Part shown: positions 46,665-55,351 of the stretch, piece after piece | Layout of the letters: each line of letters starts with the position of its first letter | How positions within the stretch are numbered: the first letter of the stretch is position 1 | NCBI GenBank assembly: GCA_900455085.1 | Contig: UGTZ01000001.1 | Coordinates: 2,820,501 to 2,884,500, forward strand | Origin: Providencia rettgeri | GTDB taxonomy: Bacteria; Pseudomonadota; Gammaproteobacteria; Enterobacterales; Enterobacteriaceae | Direction of reading: 5' to 3' | Length of the DNA stretch: 64,000 bases | Notes under the pieces: generated by a model | Databases searched by the model: none | What the model saw: only the letters and a program-made list of their open reading frames with translations | Told to the model about the DNA's origin: nothing | Position numbers and translations under genes: made by a program

Positions 46665-48757
46665 CTATATTGGAACATCAACTAATTCATTGAAAGTAAT
46701 GCTATTTCTTTCTAAAATGGCATCCTTCCCCGTGAACTCTTGCCAACGTTTTATGATCACATCGCAGTACTTGGGGTCTAATTCCATAATCCTAGCAATA
46801 CGGCCATTCTTTTCGGCAGCAATCAGTGTTGTTCCGCTACCACCAAAACTATCTAAAACAACGTCACCGCCCTTTGTATTATTCAACATTTGATATTCAA
46901 ATAACCCTACCGGTTTCATTGTAGGGTGGTCACCGTTACGTGTTGGTTTTGCGAAGTCGAGTAGCGTGGTTTGTTTTCGGTCTGATGCCCACAAATGTGA
47001 AGCACCATCTTTCCAACCATATAAACAATTATGAGTCACGATACCATCAGCAATGTAATGTTTGTCTTTTTCAACATCCAAAGAGTAAACAAGGCCAGAG
47101 TAATGCTTCCGGTAAACTGATTTAATCGGTTTCCACTCAAAAGTTTTTTTGTTCTCGGTGTCCCATTTTTCGTAAGCAACTGGTACTTCCATGATTTCAG
47201 GAATGATGTTGCAGGCTGCAACTTGAACCGTCACACGGCGACTGCATTTTTGATACAGGGTTTCCTTGGTGGTAAACGGAATACTTGGCCTACGCCCGTA
47301 GTCTGCAAGCATTTTATACGCACCAGAACGTAAAACCGAAAGATCAAGCGACCCATAAATTTTTGAGATCATCTCAGATGATCGTGATTCACAAACCTTA
47401 TTTTAATGCCACGCTCGACCTCCCAGTGAGTCATCGGAACGCCGTATTTCACTGCTAAAATCTGCTCTGCACAAAATGCATCGAGTTTATCTTTGTGCGT
47501 ACTGATAATCCAAGCTTCATCGGCATGTTCCTGTCTCATCCGATGCTTGAGACCAAATCCACGAGCGTTGTATGTGCTGGTAACGCCGACACGCCACCAA
47601 TCTCCGCGCCGCATAAGATATGTACAATAAATTGTCTCGGCACCATCTTTAAAGCGGACACTAAAACGATGCGAGTCTGTAGTCCATGTTTGCTTGCTAC
47701 CAACACAAACGCCGTAAAGTTCCCCTTCGAAATGGCGTGAAGCCACTTTAATTTCACGCCCATCACGCATGCCGGTGATGACTCCAGAATAGCTGTTGTA
47801 GGAGACAACCTTGTCACCATTTTTCAGGTTTTCGATCGGAACAGAACCATTTGGTGTTCTGACGAGCGTTCCTGGTGGCTGGCAGGGTTCATGTTGCCAA
47901 TGGTAATCTTGACGACCTAGCACCATGCCATTCTTTTGCCAAATAAGGCATTGACGAATTTTCCAACCAATATCTTTTGCAGCCCCCGAAAGTTATAACC
48001 TTCACTGTCAGCATGCCAAATATAGAATACTGCTCCTGGTTTCATTATTGAATCTGCAGCACTATAAGCAGCAGCAAGAAAAACCCTAAAATCAGCATCC
48101 CCCATTTCATCATTTTTTAATGGTCAATGCGTCTTTTGTTTTACCTTCATAAGCTACGTTATAAGGAGGATCGGTCAGCCACATATCAACCAAGTTTTCT
48201 TGGCATAATTCAGATATCGCATCAATACTTGTTGAGTCACCACACATCAAACGGTGTTTACCTAATAACCAAATATCTCCTGACTGGGTTACTGGTTGGT
48301 TAATATCATCAACAGAAGGAGCATCATCTGGGTCGGTTAATCCGCCATTATCTTCCACTAATAAATCTCGAATAAATTCGTCATCAAAGCCTGTTAATGA
48401 AATATCAAAATCCATATCAAGTAATGATTGCAATTCAATTCTTAATAGGTCCTCATCCCAACCGGCATTTAAAGCCAATTTATTATCAGCGATTACATAC
48501 GCTTTTCTTTGCGCCTCAGTCAGACCATCAGCAACGACTGAAGGGATTTGTTTTAGCCCTAACTTTCGTGATGCCAATAAGCGACCATGACCAGCAATTA
48601 AATTACCGGAAGAATCAATTAAAACGGGAGTAAGAAACCCAAACTCACGAATACTGGCGGCGATTTGGGCTATTTGCTCATCACTGTGAGTTCGACTATT
48701 CATTGCATAAGGTATCAATGAATCAATATCTGAGTATTTAAAATCAATATCGGCCAT
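46665..48757 (-). pseudogene. ParB-domain DNA methyltransferase with an intein; extein frameshifted twice
   Basis: The N-terminal part (IDSLIPYAMNSRTHSDEQIA; LIAGHGRLLASRKLG) is a ParB/Spo0J-like nuclease-type domain. After a linker comes the N6-adenine methylase motif DMWLTDPPYNVAY. The rest (MGDADFRVFLAAAYSAADSI; FYIWHADSEGYNFRG; QDYHWQHEP) is split by two homopolymer breaks, AAAAAA near 48113-48118 and GGGGG near 47986. Then an intein interrupts the protein between HWQHEP and CLYGWKDGASHLW. The SAM-binding motif DSFGGSGTTLIAAE follows. Without the intein the enzyme would be about 412 residues. It may protect the phage genome. I chose the ATG at 48757, preceded by AAGAGGC. Confidence 0.82.
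47028..47884 (-). other. Intein inserted in the phage DNA methyltransferase
   Basis: A protein-splicing element of about 286 residues. Cys1 (codon 47882-47884) begins block A (CQPPGTLVRTPNGSVPIE..LKNGDKVVSY). Block B has the TxxH motif in TWTTDSHRF (about intein residues 67-74). Blocks F/G are SGLVYSLDVEKDKHYIADG and VTHN, with the terminal Asn codon at 47028-47030, and the next extein residue is Cys (CLYGWK). The middle (WWRVGVTSTYN... AEQILAVKYGVPM) resembles the small endonuclease-like insert of some inteins, possibly GIY-YIG-related. A one-base frameshift near 47370-47400 breaks the intein frame (RFVNHDHLR stop; MISKIYGSLD onward), so as written it could not splice. Confidence 0.8.
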
Positions 48758-48794
48758 AGTGCCTCTTAGCATTTAAAGAACGTACAATAAATGC

Positions 48795-48812
48795 ATTTTA
48801 TACGTATAAAAT
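48795..48812. promoter_or_regulatory. Palindromic operator upstream of the methyltransferase
   Basis: ATTTTATACGTATAAAAT is an 18-bp perfect palindrome, 38 bases before the start. It shares the TATACGTATA core with the ParA promoter site. Confidence 0.65.
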
Positions 48813-49337
48813 ACACATAATTAACTTTAGTGATTGATGGTAGGTGACGTTCCTCCTACTCAGTGCCTCGGTGTTTTTTATCGTAGCCGACCGCTCCATC
48901 AACGTAGTTGCACACCCTGTGTTCGCTTAGGACGTTTAGGCTGCTTATCTTGTCCCGACCGTTTAGCGATCATCACTCGCTATTCATCAATCCTAAAGTT
49001 AACTAGCCACACTCTCGCAGTGGCCGCGCTCATGCCCTTGAGTTCATGTCGCTCAATTGCCGCTAATAACTGGTGCGTATTTGGCTTGTACGCTGCTTTA
49101 CCAGAGCTTATTCGCTTATTAACCCTCACAACGGTCTGCTAAACCTGCTCGCCACTACGCGACTCGAGGCTGAATCATGACATCAGCATGTTGATGCGGT
49201 CTATCCGTGCTACTGAACCATTTCAATTACCTCCATTGAGTATTCAGCTCTAATGTAATCCTGTTGATATAAAAAAACCTCGCTACTGCAAGGCTCGTTG
49301 TTTATAAGAGATATGGTATTTGTAGAGTGTTATCGCT
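48813..49337. other. Region without a firm gene; one possible short minus-strand gene
   Basis: No recognised gene. The minus-strand frame 48980-49129 (GTG start, 49 residues, ending HELKGMSAATARVWLVNFR..) looks protein-like, but has no clear ribosome site. A plus-strand frame across the same bases is cysteine- and proline-rich and is rejected. A minus-strand terminator (CCTTGC-agta-GCGAGG then TTTTTTT) lies at 49268-49290, after the tail accessory gene. Confidence 0.45.
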
Positions 49338-49559
49338 TTATTGAACAGTAAAGCTATCATCCCCTGCATATGATGCAGTTCTCACCCACACGATATAATC
49401 CTCATTGAAGTTAACCGTGCTTGAAACTATTAAGCCATCGTCACTCTCTGTAGGTTCGGTATCTCCGATATGCAGATAAATCGTGCCGTAGTGAACCTGC
49501 AAGATGTTACCTGCCTTTACCGTCAGCTTTTGCCATGCTTTTGTTGCAGTATATTTCAT
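49338..49559 (-). CDS. Small tail accessory protein
   Basis: A 73-residue protein (YTATKAWQKLTVKAGNILQV; GLIVSSTVNFNEDYIVWVRT). Its ATG overlaps the spike stop in an ATGA, so the two are coupled. Similar small beta-rich proteins follow spike or fibre genes in phages; the exact role is unknown. Confidence 0.55.
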   Translation of the reverse strand: MKYTATKAWQKLTVKAGNILQVHYGTIYLHIGDTEPTESDDGLIVSSTVNFNEDYIVWVRTASYAGDDSFTVQ

Positions 49560-51428
49560 AGCTTCTCCTCCAAGACAAAGGCTTCGGACACCTTCACGCT
49601 TGTATTGCCTTTGTATGACCATGTAGAACCAAATGCGCCCCCCATTGGGAATGGAAACACCTCACCCTCTTTTGCCGTAACTTCCGTTAGTGGTGTTGTG
49701 GACGCATAACCTTGATAAAATTTTAATGATGCGCCTTCACTGTTGCGCTCAAGGACAAACTTGTACTCATGCTCGTCATCGTCGGCTAATGTGCCGCAAG
49801 AAAACTTCACGTCCAATGTTCCGTTAGCGCTTACACCGCTTACGTCTCTTGTCACCGTTAATACCTCCAAGCTATTGTCAGTATTTCTGAATAATGCAAG
49901 ACAACGATGTTCAAGTTGAGTTGCTGCCTCAACACCATTAAATAACATTATCCCAAGTGCACCTGCTTTTGTGATTGATGCCTTAAAGTACAGTGTTGAC
50001 CTTGTGTTACCAAAACCAAGCCCCCAGAAATTACTCCCGTCAGACATTAATGGTGATGGGAATAACTCACGCGTTCCCGTCACCGTCGAAACTCGGTGAT
50101 AAATAGGAGCCAAGCTTCTTGCATTTTGTGTTCCAGAAGGCAATGACTTCCATTGAGGATAAATCGACAAGTAGCCCCAAAAAATACCAGCACTCACCTT
50201 TTTTGTAGGAAAATGTACCTTAACTTTGTGTAGCCCGTAAGTTACACCGCTAAGAAATACAGGCGCACTCCCTGTCTCCCCAGTTGTTGATGCCGGCTTA
50301 AAACCTTGATTCGGTGATGCGCCATTGATTAAAACCGTATTTCTTGATATATCCGTCAATATTGTATTTATTTTGTTACTGTCACCAATACCTTCATTGC
50401 GAACTGTGTTGTAAACAATCCCAGCAGAGGCACTTCGTACTCGTAACCAGATAGTTAGCATGACTTTGGCCTGTGTGCTTGTTTGCAGTGGCAGCATTTA
50501 AGTACAGGTTGTGAAAAAGGGTGGTGCTCGTTTTATATTGCTCCGAATACCCAAAGCGACTATTCACTCGGTTATCCATGAAAGGCAAGTGCTGTACATC
50601 TCCCTTAATATCAATCACACCACCGTACAATTCAGCAGCAATCAAAGAGGCTTGCGCTTGATGTCCGATATCACCAAAGTGTAATCCATCTGGCTCCGCA
50701 TCAATCCAGCGAATGAGATGACTATTATGTTCTAGCCACTCAGTTAACATGAGTGATTTGTCTATTAACGGAATGCTACGCTGTGCCGCGATATCTTTTT
50801 TCATTGTGTTGATTTCGAGTAGCATTTCATTCTTTCCTCTACCACTCGAATCTGAACGATAGGCAGGGCCTGATGTTAATAGAACAGGTAACGCTCCTGT
50901 CTTTTCTATCTCATCAATGAGCAAATTCGTCTGCTCAACCGTTTCATTAAGCTGAGAGCCTGCGGTCGGAATATCATTCAGCCCAAAATCCACAAAAACA
51001 ATGTCGCAAACACCGTAGTTAGGATTGTTTGTGATGGCGGTAGGAAAATTCCTTACCGCCCATCCATCAGCTATCGTGCGTCCTGAATACCCTGCGTTGT
51101 ACACATGGATATTTTCGTTGGTATACATGTCTCGAAGAATATCTTGTAACTTCTTAGGCCACGCATTGATTGCTGTGCTTTCGTGATTGCTATCTCCTAT
51201 TGCTTCATTCTTATTTGTGATAGGATTTTGTACCCACCCAGTCGTACCTAAACCATCCGTTGTTGAATCCCCATAGCACGCAATCTTAACCGTCTCACCT
51301 GCCGCCATGCGTGCCATGTAGTATTGGAGTGTCTTATTAGATTTTGAGGTAACAGGGATGTTTTCTGTGCTCCCCATGGATGATGGCTTACCAAGGGTTA
51401 ACTGTTGTGAGTCATTGATGACTATCAT
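49556..51428 (-). pseudogene. SGNH/GDSL-hydrolase tail spike, frameshifted once
   Basis: The N-terminal half has the SGNH hydrolase blocks: VKIACYGDSTTDGLG (nucleophile Ser), FVDFGLNDIP (Asn region) and EPDGLHFGDIGH (catalytic Asp/His). Such spikes remove acetyl groups from surface polysaccharide. It stops after YLVTSTKCLCW; the C-terminal beta-rich half (LRVRSASAGIVYNTVRNEGI onward, ending SVKVSEAFVLEEKL) continues in another frame. The break is near CCAAAG at about 50465. Joined length is about 624 residues. It lies between the lysis genes and the methyltransferase. The ATG at 51428 follows GAGAGGAAAG. Confidence 0.75.
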
Positions 51429-51445
51429 GCTTTCCTCTCTATGCA

Positions 51446-51471
51446 AAAAGCCCCGCTATTGCGAGGCTCGT
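51446..51471 (-). terminator. Terminator after the lysis cassette
   Basis: Minus-strand stem AGCCTCGC-aata-GCGGGGCT (one G-T pair) followed by TTTTT. It resembles the terminator at about 49280. Confidence 0.75.
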
Positions 51472-51505
51472 TGTTGTTCAATTTTCCGTATTGCTTTCTT
51501 GTCAG

Positions 51506-51967
51506 CTAATGCTTGCACTCTGCAAAGTACCAATCTCTCAAGCCAAGGTATTGCTTTTCCAGTGTTTCAAGTTGCTCTTCGAGATTGAGTATATTTTCTT
51601 CAGTGTCTCTCGCCACGGGGGTGGGTCTGCTAACATCCACGCTGGAGGTGGAACCGTTTTCGGAGCTTGGACAGTCGGCGTTGATGTACACCCGCTTGCG
51701 ACCAGAGCGAACATCATCGCGAAGCTTATCAATTTCAGCTTTTGCATTTGTGAGTTCCGTTGTGTGTTTGGTGTCGAGTTCGTGAAGGGAGTTAATGCGC
51801 TTTTCGTAGTCGGCGGTGATAGCCACTTGCATTAATAGGTCATTATTAAGCTGTTTAATTCTCTCGTTTTTACTGTTTATTGAGTCGCTTAAAAAGTAAA
51901 TAACGCCTACCATTGAAGCCAAGATAACAATTAGCGCTTTTTCAGCCCAACTCACAATAAGCCCCAC
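51506..51967 (-). CDS. Rz-like inner membrane spanin
   Basis: A 153-residue protein with one N-terminal membrane helix (AEKALIVILASMVGVIYFL) and a long periplasmic coiled coil (SKNERIKQLNNDLLMQ; ETLEKQYLGLRD). It pairs with Rz1 to fuse inner and outer membranes at lysis. It overlaps the end of the endolysin gene by 16 bases, and the Rz1 gene is inside it in another frame. Confidence 0.85.
   Translation of the reverse strand: MGLIVSWAEKALIVILASMVGVIYFLSDSINSKNERIKQLNNDLLMQVAITADYEKRINSLHELDTKHTTELTNAKAEIDKLRDDVRSGRKRVYINADCPSSENGSTSSVDVSRPTPVARDTEENILNLEEQLETLEKQYLGLRDWYFAECKH
51538..51747 (-). CDS. Rz1-like outer membrane spanin lipoprotein, nested in Rz
   Basis: A 69-residue lipoprotein with signal peptide and lipobox LVASGC (Cys near residue 20), followed by a proline-rich stretch (TVQAPKTVPPPAWMLADPPP). 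It is entirely inside the Rz gene in a different frame, the classical Rz/Rz1 arrangement. Confidence 0.85.
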   Translation of the reverse strand: MQKLKLISFAMMFALVASGCTSTPTVQAPKTVPPPAWMLADPPPWRETLKKIYSISKSNLKHWKSNTLA

Positions 51968-52371
51968 GCTTTTTCGAACGTAGCCTCACTGTATGGCTGA
52001 TAGCCTAGCTCAACGCTGACAATGGCTTTTGCTAATGCAATGCCTGTCTTTTTATTGCTAGTATCGATTTTATCCATAACAGCTACACCGATGTCATCAG
52101 CAGCTCTTCGAATATAGCCAGTTGTATTATTCTCAACTGGTGGAGCGTACTTGTTGATTATGGCTGCTACAGAATTCAGTCCATATTTACTCTGGTAAGT
52201 TTGCAGTAACTTATAGATAGCGCGAATACCATACTCGGCAGATTGAAACCGACAGAAGCGAGATTCAATGCTTGGGTCATGAGGTAATTGACCTTGCCAT
52301 TTATTCGCTGGGTTATAATCAATATTGCCCGGGTTATTGTTACGCTCACCTCGTGCTATTTTTCTACTCAT
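51952..52371 (-). CDS. Endolysin (lytic glycosidase-like)
   Basis: A 139-residue protein with the start RKIARGERNNNPGNIDYNPA and FRSAEYGIRAIYKLLQTYQ-like QSAEYGIRAIYKLLQTYQ, which is common in the P5-like muramidase/structural lysin family of phages. It should cut peptidoglycan. It is encoded between holin and Rz in a standard lysis cassette. Confidence 0.75.
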   Translation of the reverse strand: MSRKIARGERNNNPGNIDYNPANKWQGQLPHDPSIESRFCRFQSAEYGIRAIYKLLQTYQSKYGLNSVAAIINKYAPPVENNTTGYIRRAADDIGVAVMDKIDTSNKKTGIALAKAIVSVELGYQPYSEATFEKAWGLL

Positions 52372-52675
52372 TTTCCACCTTCTTAATTAGCCTTTTTTCT
52401 AAGGCACTAACTACAGCCGCACCAGACCATCCAGCTAAACCAGCAGCACCACCGGCCATCTCTGGTTGCCATGAATAATAGCTAGCAGCCAATATAACTA
52501 ATGCTCCTGCAAACATTGACACGATGATTTGAGCAACGAGTATCCATAATCTGAACGGCTCACCTTTTAGGAATTTATTTGCATAACTTGCAACTCCCCC
52601 AAAGAAAGCCATTAGGCAACCTAGGATAATGGTTAGCCAATTTATGTTATTAGGGTCTTTATACGGCATACGCAT
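52364..52675 (-). CDS. Phage holin
   Basis: A 103-residue protein with three hydrophobic segments (WLTIILGCLMAFFGGVASYA, WILVAQIIVSMFAGALVILA, AGGAAGLAGWSGAAVVSAL) and a charged C-terminus, like class I holins. It forms the inner-membrane hole for lysis. The ATG at 52675 follows GGGGGTGAAT. Confidence 0.8.
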   Translation of the reverse strand: MRMPYKDPNNINWLTIILGCLMAFFGGVASYANKFLKGEPFRLWILVAQIIVSMFAGALVILAASYYSWQPEMAGGAAGLAGWSGAAVVSALEKRLIKKVENE

Positions 52676-52726
52676 ATTCACCCCCGACGGAGTGTTCCAT
52701 AAAAAATTGATGAATAGAGGCAGCTT

Positions 52727-53017
52727 TTAAATAAAAGCCGATGATGATGTTAACTGCCGTACATTGGCACGTTGCAATGATAATCTTTTGCGTTCTTCTT
52801 GCTTTCGTTTAGCAACAAAGACTCTTGCATTAGTTTCTATTTGTGAGCGAAACTCAGCCAGTTTTTGACGTGGATTTTCTTTACGAATTAAAGCTTTTTC
52901 TAGTTGTTTATTTAATGCTCTATTAGCATCTTTAGCAGCATATAGCTTACCCGTTTTTAAACGCTTTCTAGTTTTAGCATTGTCTTTTGCTGAATAGATA
53001 ATAATTTTTACAGTCAT
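52727..53017 (-). CDS. Basic protein of unknown function
   Basis: A 96-residue lysine/arginine-rich protein (YSAKDNAKTRKRLKTGKLYA; NKQLEKALIRKENPRQKLAE) with coiled-coil character. The ATG follows GGGAGGAA. It lies just before the holin. It might bind nucleic acid, but nothing shows this directly. Confidence 0.5.
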   Translation of the reverse strand: MTVKIIIYSAKDNAKTRKRLKTGKLYAAKDANRALNKQLEKALIRKENPRQKLAEFRSQIETNARVFVAKRKQEERKRLSLQRANVRQLTSSSAFI

Positions 53018-53466
53018 TGGTAGTTCCTCCCGGAATGTCATGTGTTGATACCTTTCATGCATAAACAAATCGCGCAAAAGCGAGTTAAATAAGCGAACTT
53101 TTAATGCACTGGTTACAACAACCTCAAAGCATGAAAAGTATCAAAACAGAACACTCATAAATCTGTGTTCTGTCTTCCAGACCTCCGGAAGAAATCCAAA
53201 TTGTGCTATGCAAAGAGCGAAACAACTGTATAAAACACCAGTTGTTTTTTAATAATCTTAGGTGGGGTTCAAGAGAGTGTCAACGAAAAATCTAGTTGTT
53301 TGAATAACTTAATCAAACAACTAAAGAGATGTTTGAACAAATTATTCAAACACGTAAATAGATGTTTGAATAACTTATTCAAAGTAGAAGTGATATTTTT
53401 TAATAAAAATAATTGGTTACATAAAAATGCTAATTAGTTGTTTGAATAACTTAATCAAACAACTAA
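53018..53466. repeat. Palindromic repeats: candidate partition site or operator array
   Basis: Two identical 29-bp palindromes (53294-53322 and 53436-53464; outer arms AGTTGTTTGA/TCAAACAACT) and two shorter related ones (53331-53351; TTTGAATAACTTATTCAAA at 53365-53383) lie just downstream of the parA-partner-RHH genes. This is a usual position for a plasmid centromere. A plus-strand terminator-like hairpin (AACAACTG/CAGTTGTT plus T's) lies at 53221-53250. No gene is seen. Confidence 0.6.
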
Positions 53467-53681
53467 CTAGCTCTTTGAATATTTTTTCTCATTTACCTCT
53501 TGAAAAATTTTTTCTTTATCTTCTTTTTTCATTCGATCCCAAGCCAATAATGCAGCCTTAACAACATCGGATCTTGATGTATTGAAGTACCTAATCTTTA
53601 TTCCATGAGCGATAGATTTATTAATTATTTCTATGTGCTCACTCCTTAACGCGAATGAATAGTTTTGTTTTTTTCTGACAC
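53467..53681 (-). pseudogene. Ribbon-helix-helix protein, frameshifted at poly-A
   Basis: A protein of about 71 residues: GTG start after AGGTGATAGA, then, after adding one A to the run GAAAAAAAC near 53668, KQNYSFALRSEHIEIIN and FNTSRSDVVKAALLAWDRMK. It has the RHH layout of small plasmid partition or copy-control repressors. It lies between the ParA partner gene and the palindromes at 53.3-53.46 kb, which may be its binding sites. Confidence 0.6.
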
Positions 53682-53717
53682 TCTATCACCTCGCATCAAC
53701 ACCAAATCACATATTCA

Positions 53718-53752
53718 ACGTATAATATATGTATATTGTACGTATATTATAT
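53718..53752. promoter_or_regulatory. AT-rich operator upstream of the RHH gene
   Basis: Contains ACGTATAATATATGTATATT and then GTACGTATATTATATA, related to the TATACGTATA motif. It overlaps the end of the ParA partner gene. Confidence 0.45.
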
Positions 53753-54049
53753 ATAATCTTTAGCTGCTTTCATGGCTGCAGCCCTTACAAAGGTAGCAAC
53801 CGGCATACCTGCACTTTCGGCGGCTTCAGTGATAGTCTCTAATTCATTCTGATTTAATGGGATACCCAAAACTTTTCCACCAAGTTGTATTTTTTTACCG
53901 GTATCAGGGTCAACTTTATACTTTCCGCGACGAGAGCTAACTGCTTTGACCTCTTCTTTATGGCCATCTACTTTTGCTGATTCAACGAATTCATCGAAGT
54001 TAGCTTTTTTCTTATCTCTTTTAATAGATGAAAAATCACCTTTAGCCAT
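53747..54049 (-). CDS. ParA partner (small DNA-binding partition protein)
   Basis: A 100-residue basic protein: charged N-terminal half (FSSIKRDKKKANFDEFVESA) and a C-terminal helical part (LGIPLNQNELETITEAAESA then GMPVATFVRAAAMKA) like ribbon-helix-helix partition proteins. It follows parA with a gap of 11 bases. It should bind the centromere and recruit ParA. Confidence 0.68.
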   Translation of the reverse strand: MAKGDFSSIKRDKKKANFDEFVESAKVDGHKEEVKAVSSRRGKYKVDPDTGKKIQLGGKVLGIPLNQNELETITEAAESAGMPVATFVRAAAMKAAKDYI

Positions 54050-54060
54050 TTTTTATTACC

Positions 54061-54693
54061 TCAAAAAAGTTCAACAAAAATACTCGTAGCATCGTCAGCA
54101 GCTTTTTTATCATCTTTATACTCAAGAACAGAACTACCAGACTCTTCTGCATCATCCCAAGAGTTTAAATTGCGAGTAAAATTATTAAGAGGATTAAGGC
54201 CAAGCTGTTTTAATAATGACTTAGCATTTTCTATGCGATAGTTTTGATTTGGATTTGTTGGAGCCTGAGTAATAACTGAAAATATTTTTAATTTGCTGTT
54301 TAATGCCTGTGCTGTTTCTGTTATTTCCGACATTTCAGGGGCTATTTTTAGATCTCGACGTTTCGGTCTAAATGGTATGATAGCAATATCCGCTGTTGCT
54401 AATGTTGAACGCATTGCCTTCGAGTCAGCTCCACCACAATCAACCACTACATAATCAAACCTAGCATCCATCTGAATTAATGACTCATGCATATTTCCAG
54501 ACATTTCTACAAATGGGATTTTTGGTAGGTCTGATTCAGCTCGTTCACTTGCCCAATCTGATGTTGTTTTTTGAGGGTCAGCATCAATCAGCAATACGGA
54601 TTTATTTTGTTTAACCAAGTAAACAGAAAGTGATTGAGCAATGCTTGATTTGCCTGTTCCGCCTTTTTCATTGCATACGGTTATTATACACAT
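54061..54693 (-). CDS. parA: ParA-family partition ATPase
   Basis: A 210-residue deviant Walker ATPase: NEKGGTGKSSIAQSL (signature lysine and P-loop near residue 8-16), LLIDADPQKTTSDWA, and VVVDCGGADSKAM. It lacks an N-terminal DNA-binding domain, so it belongs to the short ParA type in which the partner protein represses the operon. It moves plasmid copies apart before division. This gene is strong evidence for a plasmid state of the element. Confidence 0.9.
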   Translation of the reverse strand: MCIITVCNEKGGTGKSSIAQSLSVYLVKQNKSVLLIDADPQKTTSDWASERAESDLPKIPFVEMSGNMHESLIQMDARFDYVVVDCGGADSKAMRSTLATADIAIIPFRPKRRDLKIAPEMSEITETAQALNSKLKIFSVITQAPTNPNQNYRIENAKSLLKQLGLNPLNNFTRNLNSWDDAEESGSSVLEYKDDKKAADDATSIFVELF

Positions 54694-54724
54694 AATATCC
54701 TCATATTAGACGTAAAAAAGATGT

Positions 54725-54741
54725 ATTTTATACGTATACTA
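54725..54741. promoter_or_regulatory. Operator-like palindrome upstream of parA
   Basis: ATTTTATACGTATACTA, matching the methyltransferase operator over TTTTATACGTATA, 32 bases before the parA start. Confidence 0.6.
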
Positions 54742-54774
54742 CATAAGAGATATTCAGAGTTCAATTGAATTCAA

Positions 54775-55019
54775 TTAGTAATAAGGCAACCAACCATCAT
54801 CTACCCAAATAGCCTCTAATATGCTCATTACTTGAGCTTTTGCATCGTCTTTTACACCTGAAATATCTAAGCCTTGAAAAGATGATTTTCTTATCCTAAT
54901 GCACAGGTCTTCGTATTGATGGCCTAGCTTTTTTGTTATTTCATTTTTTAAAGCGTCAAGGGTTCCTTTAGGCAAGGAACTGATAGCTTCTTCTGTGAAC
55001 TTCAAATCTATTTTAACAT
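54775..55019 (-). CDS. DinI-like SOS-induced protein
   Basis: About 80 residues of the DinI family: SSLPKGTLDALKNEITKKLG, IRIRKSSFQGLDISGV and ILEAIWVDDGWLP. DinI stabilises RecA filaments; phage relatives modulate the SOS response. The frame from TTG at 55005 is intact. Homology (KIDLKF before it) suggests the true start is the ATG at 55017-55019 with one missing base. A near-perfect SOS box lies 25 bases upstream of that ATG. Confidence 0.75.
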
Positions 55020-55043
55020 GACGAAACCCTAAAATAAAATATA

Positions 55044-55063
55044 TACTGTAATTATATACAGTA
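55044..55063. promoter_or_regulatory. LexA (SOS) box
   Basis: TACTGTAATTATATACAGTA, a full CTGT-N8-ACAG palindrome close to the enterobacterial consensus. It controls the DinI-like gene. Confidence 0.88.
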
Positions 55064-55180
55064 TAAAAAAAGGTTGTGTCAATGCTTTTTATTTTGTCTT
55101 AACGTTATTTTTAATTAGTTTATTAGTTCTAATTAGTGTCTCTTTTAATACTTTGATTTACTTTATTTATTTTGATTATA

Positions 55181-55299
55181 GGTGGTCGTCCATGCCGTTA
55201 AAGGTGGTCGCCTATGCAGTAATAAGTGGTCGTTCATGCCGTTAAAGGTGGTCGTCTATGCAGTAAAGGTGGTCACGAATGCCGTTAAAAGAGGTCATT
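55181..55299. repeat. Iterons of a Rep_3-type plasmid origin
   Basis: Five direct repeats with a 21-22 bp period (starts 55181, 55203, 55225, 55247, 55268) and a partial sixth at 55290. The core is GGTGGTCGTC(C/T)ATGC(C/A)GTAA-like. They lie directly before the Rep_3 gene and read towards it. Confidence 0.85.
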
Positions 55300-55351
55300 A
55301 AAAACACCTTGACCACTTTTGAAATTAAGTCTAATCTTCGGGAATATTTTA

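Noticed and set aside
47028..47884. Naturally split intein with two separate genes
   Set aside because: The two intein parts meet at a single out-of-frame overlap, and neighbouring extein breaks are plain homopolymer errors, so one frameshifted intein is simpler.
48834..49142. Plus-strand protein of 102 residues
   Set aside because: Odd composition, no ribosome site, no recognisable motif, and the strand is opposite to the surrounding operon.
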